Assembly: GCF_016495865.1 (NCBI RefSeq)
Contig: NZ_CP054706.1
Coordinates: 186,001-250,000 of the forward strand
DNA from: Salicibibacter cibi
GTDB taxonomy: Bacteria > Bacillota > Bacilli > Bacillales > Marinococcaceae
Length of the DNA stretch: 64,000 bases
Direction: 5' to 3'
Part shown: positions 58,985-64,000 of the stretch, one piece after another
Position numbering within the stretch: position 1 is the stretch's first letter
How the letters are laid out: each line of letters opens with the position of its first letter
Translations under genes and position numbers: made by a program
Notes under the pieces: model-generated
What the model was told of the DNA's origin: nothing
The model's input: the letters and a program-made list of their open reading frames with translations, nothing else
The model's database searches: none

Positions 58985-59395
58985 ACGCACGCCAAAGTGA
59001 TTGATCTCGTTCATGAGATCCTTCCGATCAAAAATATCGTGATAGAGGTGGCGCAGTTTGATACGCAGAAAATCAAAAAACCATCCATATCCAGGGATTT
59101 ATACCAAAAAGGTGATCAATTAGGCTTGCTTTTGGAATGTACGGGAATATGTATTGTTCCGCGACAATCACACATGCCAACATTGCAAAGGAAAATCAAA
59201 AGATGCTTAAATGTCCATCATATTGATTCCAGAAAAATGGGCGGAGACAGCCCTGATAATCTCATCTGCTTATACGAAACATGCCATAAAATGATTCATC
59301 AAGAAGGAAAAGAGCATCTGTTTAAAAGACAAACGCCATCGTTGCGGGACGCCTCATAAATGACCGCGATGCGTTGGTTTATCTAAAGCTTTTCA
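58985..59395 (+). pseudogene. Relic of an IscB-type RNA-guided nuclease (RRXRR/HNH)
   Basis: Starts in mid-protein at THAKVIDLVHEILPIKNIV, runs through the RuvC-II strand IVIEVAQFD and QKIKKPSISRDLYQKGDQLG. A frameshift follows: in the next frame FWNVREYVLFRDNHTCQHC and KGKSK; the first frame resumes with the HNH part LNVHHIDSRKMGGDSPDNL and CHKMIH. SLRDAS-stop and MRWFI close it. These are the RuvC-II/HNH regions of IscB, the transposon nuclease related to Cas9. The N-terminal RuvC-I and bridge helix are missing, and at least two frameshifts and stops make it inactive. Only 22 bp separate it from the Spx-like gene. Confidence 0.75.
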
Positions 59396-59576
59396 GCTGT
59401 TCGACAAAGTTCAATTCAACGAAAAGATTGTTTCATCTTTGGCCGAAGAGCAACTGGACATTTTGATTTAAGATTATTGGATGGTACTTGTGTCCACAAG
59501 AGTGCTAATTACAAAAAATTGAGAGCTATTGAGAGAGCAAGCACATTATTGACATAAACCCAAAAAGGAGGGGGCA

Positions 59577-59619
59577 GGCTGTCTCCTCTCATGACTAAAG
59601 TCACGAGTCTCCGACAGCC
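59577..59619 (+). repeat. Nested hairpin, possible right end of the IscB element
   Basis: Outer stem GGCTGTC (59577-59583) with GACAGCC (59613-59619); inner stem TGACT-AA-AGTCA (59592-59603). Subterminal hairpins like the inner one mark ends of IS200/IS605-type elements, and it lies about 180 bp after the IscB relic. It also stands between an AAGGAGGGGG (59565-59574) and the CAP gene ATG. Confidence 0.45.
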
Positions 59620-59624
59620 CTAAG

Positions 59625-60305
59625 ATGAAAAAATTTTTAGTGGTATTATTAGTATTTTTACTCATTCCATCGGGGACGATGGCGCAAGAAGAAAGAAGCA
59701 ATACTGAAGATAGGGATGGATCAGATTGGACGATTGAAAACATTTGGAATGATATCGCCCAAATGATTGAAGACCTCTTTGATATCGATCTCGATAATAT
59801 TGAAATGCAACCACCTCCGGGAGATCAAAATACGGAGGAAGAATCCGCTGATGATGGGTCATCTGAACAAGATGAAACATTGGGGAGCGCTCAAACGAGT
59901 GACGAGGATATCGAAGTAGGCAGCGATTTCGAGCAGGAAGTCGTGCGCCTGACGAATGAAGAACGAGAAGCTCAAGGGCTAGAGCCATTAGAAGCGCACG
60001 AAGAACTCGCTGAGGTAGCGACGGTAAAATCCGAAGATATGCGGGATAATGAGTATTTCTCCCATGAAAGCCCGACGCATGGTTCCCCTTTTGATATGAT
60101 CAGTGATCATGGCATTGACTTTACAGTTGCCGGTGAAAATATTGCCGCGGGGCAACCGTCACCGGAACAAGTCGTTGAAGCCTGGATGGATTCTGACGGA
60201 CATCGGGCCAATATCCTTAACGACGACTTTACACACATTGGCATTGGCCATGTTGAAGGTGGCAGCTACGGAGAATACTGGACGCAAATGTTCTTAACGG
60301 AATAA
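59625..60305 (+). CDS. Secreted CAP-domain (YkwD-like) protein
   Basis: A 226-residue exported protein. Signal peptide MKKFLVVLLVFLLIPSGTMA, an acidic low-complexity region (about 45-100), then a CAP/SCP domain (about 105-226) with VVRLTNEEREAQGLEPLE, YFSHESPTHG, AGENIAAG, DGHRANIL and IGIGHVEG. B. subtilis YkwD is similar; function of bacterial CAP proteins is mostly unknown. The start has no close ribosome binding site: the nearest strong one is 50 nt upstream across the hairpin, and a 10-codon ORF (59591-59623) ends one base before the ATG. Confidence 0.88.
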   Translation: MKKFLVVLLVFLLIPSGTMAQEERSNTEDRDGSDWTIENIWNDIAQMIEDLFDIDLDNIEMQPPPGDQNTEEESADDGSSEQDETLGSAQTSDEDIEVGSDFEQEVVRLTNEEREAQGLEPLEAHEELAEVATVKSEDMRDNEYFSHESPTHGSPFDMISDHGIDFTVAGENIAAGQPSPEQVVEAWMDSDGHRANILNDDFTHIGIGHVEGGSYGEYWTQMFLTE

Positions 60306-60339
60306 CCAGAAAATCATTGTATTTTTTGTGGTCCCACCC

Positions 60340-60389
60340 TTGACCTAATAAACTACAACCTGTAGAATCTAATAAACTACATAATGTAG
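60340..60389 (+). promoter_or_regulatory. Orphan promoter with two BlaI-type operators
   Basis: TTGACC (60340-60345), 17-bp spacer, TAGAAT (60363-60368). Operator 1 CTACA-ACC-TGTAG (60353-60365) and operator 2 CTACA-TAA-TGTAG (60377-60389) sit at exactly the same offsets (+13 and +37 from the -35) as in the blaR1 promoter. Downstream, GGAGGGGC and ATG (60432) begin a reading frame that runs straight into a repeat. Confidence 0.7.
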
Positions 60390-60444
60390 TTTTTTAAAAG
60401 GCTCTTCAATAAAATCTATGGAGGGGCAATTATGATTTGTAGTG

Positions 60445-60580
60445 ACCGCTATGGAAAAACACTACGCTTTCCGTGGGCCCCGAGCTCAGCCTCCTCGGAA
60501 AAAAGAAGTTCGCTTTTTTTCTGCGGGGGTCTTCCCGCTGCGCTTTCCCACAGGAGTCTACGTGTTTTCCCTTTGCTAGC
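60445..60580 (-). repeat. Bacillaceae-type intergenic repeat sharing the element core
   Basis: Read on the minus strand it contains GTAGACTCC, AGACCCCCGCAG, CGAGGAGGCTGAG and CACGGAAAGCG. The core of the ~281-bp elements has GAGACTCC, AAGCCCCCGCAG, CGAGGAGGCTTGAC and CGCGGAAAGCG in the same order. The ORF across it is therefore probably not a gene. From memory, similar GC-rich palindromic repeats are frequent between genes of Bacillaceae. I see nothing further between it and the gamma-glutamyltransferase gene. Confidence 0.6.
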
Positions 60581-60799
60581 TAGTGTCACCACCATATTTA
60601 ATCACGAATATCAGCCATTGATTTTAGTGTTGCCCTTTAAAAATAGAGAAAAAGAGAACCACGTACACCATCAAGTTTTTAATGATTTCGATATTCCCGT
60701 TTTCCTCTTATAAAAGCATTCAGGAGAATTGGGAGTATCGTGCGCAGTTCATATACTTGCTTCATAGATGTGTTTATCTTCGACCAAGGCGGTGTGTTA

Positions 60800-62518
60800 G
60801 TGAGACGAAACATGATATATTCGAAATTCAATCGTCATACCGGCTTTGTTTTTTCCGCTATTGCAACCGTATCGTTTGTGCTTAGTGGATGTGCCTCGGA
60901 AGAAGAGACAGATAATGAAACCGAACCCTCTGAAACGCAAGATCAAAATGATACGCCCCCAGATGAGCAAAACGATGAAGATGAAACCGATGATGAGTCA
61001 GCAGACGATGCGTCTGATGTTCCAGACGCCTACGGAGTGAGTGCCGGGCACCCGGAAGCCGTCGATGCAGGCAAGGAAGTTCTGGATAACGGGGGAAGTG
61101 CAGCAGATGCTGCGATTGCTGCTGCTTATGCTATATCCGTTGTGGAACCCTTCGCCTCCGGCATCGGCGGCGGAGGTGTGGCACTGATTCAAGAACAGGG
61201 GGAAGAACCTCAGGCTTATGATTATCGTGAGGTTGTCCCGGAGGAAGGAATACCATCATCTGATATTGGTGTGCCGGGGTTTGTGGCCGGAATGGTGGAA
61301 TTACATGAAGACCATGGGGTGGCTGATTGGCAAGAGCTAATGGATCCGTCTATTGATTTAGCTGAAAGTGTTGAGGTTTCAGAAACGCTCGCCCAGCAGC
61401 TTCAATCCGCTCAAGATCGGTTGCCGACAGAGCAGCTTGAGCATTTCTATCCCGGTGGAGTGCCATTAGCGGAGGATGCCAATCTGGAACAGCCGGAATT
61501 GGCTGATACACTGCGGGAGATCCGCGATCGTGGAGGAGAAGCCTTCTACGAGGAAGACATCGGAGAAACATTGGCTTCCGATGTGGAAGGCCTGAACATG
61601 AATTCTCTGTCAGACTATGATGTTGGGCGCCATGATCCGGTTACCGGAGAATTTGCCGGGTATGAAATGATCGGTGCTCCCCAGCCACTTCCCGGAACGA
61701 GCGTCATTCAGATGCTGCAAATCAGCGAAGAACGAGACATTTTAGAGGAAGAACGAAACAGCACCGCATTTATTCATGACATTGCCATGTCATGGAGGCT
61801 TGCACGACAGTTTATTGAAACAGATTTCGGTGACCCTGATTATGTGGATGATCCGGATGATAACATAAACGACCCTGAGCGTAATGCTGCTTGGGCAGAA
61901 GAAATATCCAGCGACAGTCTATTGCCGATGGATGCTGAACAGTCTTACGGAGATGCTGACCCCAATACGACCCATATTACCGTCGTTGATGATGATGGAA
62001 CCGTTGTTTCCATGACGAACACGCTTACAGATTTCTGGGGAGCCGGAGAATATATCGAAGGATTTTTCCTTAATAACCAGATGGCGAGGTTCAGCATCGG
62101 CGAGGGGGAGGAAAATGAACCGGAGCCCGGACGACGTTCGGTGACATGGTCTTCTCCACTGATTATTGCTGATGAAGAGGGGCCGGTGATGGGCATTGGA
62201 AGTCCCGGAGGCGAGCGAATTCCCATCATGCTTACGCAAGTGGTCGCCGATTGGGCCGGGGGCACGGATCTTGACGAAACCGTGGAAGCCCAGCGTTTTC
62301 ATTTGGATGAAAATGAACTCATCATGGAGGAACCACTACCTGAATCTGACCAACGGGAAGCATTGCTTGACATCGGTTATAGCGAGATTCGTGAACCCCC
62401 TACACCGCTCTACTTTGGATCGATCCAGGCTTTGGCTATCGATCGGGAAACCGATGAGCTTTCAGGAGTAACCGATCACCGGCGTGAAGGGGACTGGGGT
62501 ATGGAAACAACAGATTAA
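60800..62518 (+). CDS. Gamma-glutamyltransferase family lipoprotein
   Basis: A 572-residue exported protein with lipobox LSGC (Cys about 31), an Asp/Glu-rich linker (about 33-75) and a gamma-glutamyltransferase domain. GVSAGHPEAVDAGKEVLDNGGSAADA and EPFASGIGGGGVAL are the family N-terminal blocks; the self-cleavage Thr is in PNTTHITVVDDDGTVVSMTN, and GSPGGERIP lies in the small subunit. GGTs hydrolyse or transfer gamma-glutamyl groups from glutathione or polyglutamate. GTG 60800 was chosen (AAGGCGG upstream); ATG 60812 is possible. The residue after SPGG is Glu rather than the usual Ser/Arg. Confidence 0.88.
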   Translation: MRRNMIYSKFNRHTGFVFSAIATVSFVLSGCASEEETDNETEPSETQDQNDTPPDEQNDEDETDDESADDASDVPDAYGVSAGHPEAVDAGKEVLDNGGSAADAAIAAAYAISVVEPFASGIGGGGVALIQEQGEEPQAYDYREVVPEEGIPSSDIGVPGFVAGMVELHEDHGVADWQELMDPSIDLAESVEVSETLAQQLQSAQDRLPTEQLEHFYPGGVPLAEDANLEQPELADTLREIRDRGGEAFYEEDIGETLASDVEGLNMNSLSDYDVGRHDPVTGEFAGYEMIGAPQPLPGTSVIQMLQISEERDILEEERNSTAFIHDIAMSWRLARQFIETDFGDPDYVDDPDDNINDPERNAAWAEEISSDSLLPMDAEQSYGDADPNTTHITVVDDDGTVVSMTNTLTDFWGAGEYIEGFFLNNQMARFSIGEGEENEPEPGRRSVTWSSPLIIADEEGPVMGIGSPGGERIPIMLTQVVADWAGGTDLDETVEAQRFHLDENELIMEEPLPESDQREALLDIGYSEIREPPTPLYFGSIQALAIDRETDELSGVTDHRREGDWGMETTD

Positions 62519-62638
62519 GCTTTTAGCATTCAGGGAACCCTAATCTAGCCTTGGACGTTGTTTAATCCCGACTTTTTCTTCACGTATTTCACGCGGGCTT
62601 TCCTCCAACGTCATCATTTTTAAAAAGAGGAAGGTTCT

Positions 62639-63757
62639 ATGGCACCGATAAATGGAAAAGATCAATATCAAAGAATTGCTATTTTAGATCAAATGAGAGG
62701 GTTGGCTTTACTAGCCATTTTTTTGGCAAATGTGCCTGGCCTGGCGCAAGTAGATACGGATGGCCAGTCCTCCGCAAATCAGGTCGTATACGATTTTTTA
62801 TCCATTGTACTGGACGATAGTGCAAGGCCATTGTTTGCGTTTATGTTTGGCATAAGTCTGCTCCTCATTTATAGTAAATTAAAAAATAAAGATTTGCGTC
62901 CGTATTCGACGTTAGTGAGAAGGCTTTTATTGTTGGCTTTTGCAGGGGCTATTCACGGCTATGTCGTATGGTCGGGAGATATTTTACTCATGTACGCCAT
63001 GGCCGGCTTTGTGTTGTTGCTGTTTATGAATCTAACTGCAAAGTGGTTACTCACAGCCGCCTTGCTTTTTTGGTTAGGATATACGGTAGGGATCGATGTT
63101 ATGAACGATTACTCGCCCTATGAGTTTTCCCTTAATGGATGGCTGAAACATCTCTTACTTGGTTCGGGAGAACCTCCAACAGGAGCAGAGTATTTAATTA
63201 ATGAGTTCACTTCGATGATGCGACATTTAGGTTTTTTCCTTTTTGGGATGTATGCCTATCGTAAGGGGCTGTTGTCGTTCATTGGGGAGCGAAGAACGTT
63301 GATGTGGTTCCTATCTTTTGTGTTTCTTGCCATCGGTTTAGCAGGGAAGACAAGCCTTTATGATGATGATTTTCTCAATCCTTTGGACGCTTTTTATCCA
63401 TTTGTTTTGACCATCGGCATGATCCTGTGTATTATCCTGTTGGGGACAAGCAGAACATTCATCTCAAAGGCTCCCTTTCCATTTTCTGCCATCGGTAAAA
63501 TGGCTTTTACCCATTATCTCATGCAATCCCTTGTGTTCGTGAGTGTGTTTCATTTAAGTGGGAGATCGATTTTTACAGGCATCGGCATATGGACGGAACC
63601 TACTTATTTATTTGCGCTCAGTATAGGTGTCATTTTATTTGTAGCACAAATGATTTTTAGCCACTTTTGGCTACAAAAATTTTATTATGGTCCGTTTGAA
63701 TGGCTCTGGAGGATCGGGACGTATGGAAAAGTCGTTCCGTTGAAAAGGAGAATTTAA
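62639..63757 (+). CDS. DUF418 family membrane protein (YeiB-like)
   Basis: A 372-residue polytopic protein with about nine predicted helices. The N-terminal LDQMRGLALLAIFLANVP and RPLFAFMFGISLLLI and the C-terminal GKMAFTHYLMQSLV and FWLQKFYYGPFEWLWR are DUF418 signatures (heparan-alpha-glucosaminide acetyltransferase-like fold). Function unknown. ATG 62639 follows AGAGGAAGG. A terminator hairpin follows. Confidence 0.9.
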   Translation: MAPINGKDQYQRIAILDQMRGLALLAIFLANVPGLAQVDTDGQSSANQVVYDFLSIVLDDSARPLFAFMFGISLLLIYSKLKNKDLRPYSTLVRRLLLLAFAGAIHGYVVWSGDILLMYAMAGFVLLLFMNLTAKWLLTAALLFWLGYTVGIDVMNDYSPYEFSLNGWLKHLLLGSGEPPTGAEYLINEFTSMMRHLGFFLFGMYAYRKGLLSFIGERRTLMWFLSFVFLAIGLAGKTSLYDDDFLNPLDAFYPFVLTIGMILCIILLGTSRTFISKAPFPFSAIGKMAFTHYLMQSLVFVSVFHLSGRSIFTGIGIWTEPTYLFALSIGVILFVAQMIFSHFWLQKFYYGPFEWLWRIGTYGKVVPLKRRI

Positions 63758-63770
63758 GGGGGATGAAAAG

Positions 63771-63800
63771 ATCACATTTCATTGCGAATGTGATTTTTTT
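63771..63800 (+). terminator. Terminator after the DUF418 gene
   Basis: ATCACATT (63771-63778) pairs perfectly with AATGTGAT (63787-63794), then a T-run. Confidence 0.9.
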
Positions 63801-64000
63801 AGTAGATAAGAAAGATGGATCAACACCAAAATCAATGGTTGAAACATATGAATCAGGCGCGTTGATTATCCATATTTTTCAACAAAAGGGCTTAGACGAA
63901 AAGGATATTAAATATACTGTGTTATGTTACATACATTTGCGGACTAATTCGGCATTCGGCAGCCATTACGGGTCCCCAAAACCCGGGACTGGGGATTCCT

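Noticed and set aside
60432..60713. ORF of 93 codons starting at the ATG behind the orphan BlaI-type promoter
   Set aside because: After about five codons it runs into the GC-rich repeat, and its product shows no family resemblance. The start may belong to a lost gene, which I discuss as a finding instead.
63763..64000. Open frame from ATG 63763 to the window edge
   Set aside because: The ATG abuts its only possible ribosome site and the terminator hairpin of the DUF418 gene lies inside the first 15 codons. The product is not recognisable and the end of the frame is not visible.

Overview
The window looks like a chromosomal segment of a halophilic or haloalkaliphilic, spore-forming member of the Bacillaceae. 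The first 17 kb keep the Bacillus subtilis order rplQ - ecfA1 - ecfA2 - ecfT - truA - rplM - rpsI - ybaK - cwlD - salA/mrp - gerD - kbaA - pdaB - rRNA operon. Sporulation and germination genes (cwlD, gerD, kbaA, pdaB) confirm a spore former. Many secreted proteins carry long Asp/Glu-rich stretches, and there is an ectoine-utilisation-like eutB/eutC pair; both fit a high-salt habitat. Genus cannot be fixed from sequence alone, but a Salicibibacter-like lineage is plausible.

Layout. 1-4.9 kb: ribosomal proteins, ECF transporter energising module, pseudouridine synthase. 5-11.6 kb: sporulation, germination and Fe-S genes, interrupted by a 15-copy tandem repeat array. 11.7-16.75 kb: a 16S-23S-5S operon with no tRNA in its spacer. 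17-25.7 kb: S9 peptidase, chemoreceptor, pyrophosphatase, AlkA, a radical SAM protein, an old-yellow enzyme and a NERD protein. 25.7-30.4 kb: second repeat array, 2-keto-3-deoxygluconate kinase/aldolase, eutC/eutB. 30.4-32.9 kb: a possible type I toxin locus, a YihY protein and a third repeat array. 33-37.3 kb: kynUBA (tryptophan to anthranilate) with an MFS exporter. 37-41.5 kb: N-formylglutamate-hydrolase-like lipoprotein, MOSC protein, a two-gene cassette (51-residue membrane peptide plus Spx/ArsC-like protein), a decayed (p)ppGpp synthetase and two MarR regulators. 41.5-44.8 kb: RND pump. 44.9-49.7 kb: a GntR/CaiB/symporter/HMG-CoA-lyase operon behind a cre box. 50-56.5 kb: transporters, a DJ-1 protein, a PQQ-type sugar dehydrogenase, and two separated ends of a decayed Rieske protein. 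56.3-64 kb: blaR1-blaI, a second copy of the two-gene cassette, an IscB relic, CAP-domain protein, an orphan BlaI-type promoter, gamma-glutamyltransferase and a DUF418 protein.

Three things stand out. First, one 52-bp tandem hairpin repeat family forms arrays at three separate loci, with the period kept although the sequences have diverged. Second, a ~281-bp transposase-less element occurs in four complete copies and one truncated copy; its internal core resembles another repeat at 60.4 kb. Third, five genes (ppaC, namA, kdgA, kdgK, eutB) are each broken by one missing base, four of them in homopolymers. That pattern looks more like systematic read error than true gene decay, whereas the RelQ, Rieske and IscB remnants carry several lesions and are real relics.
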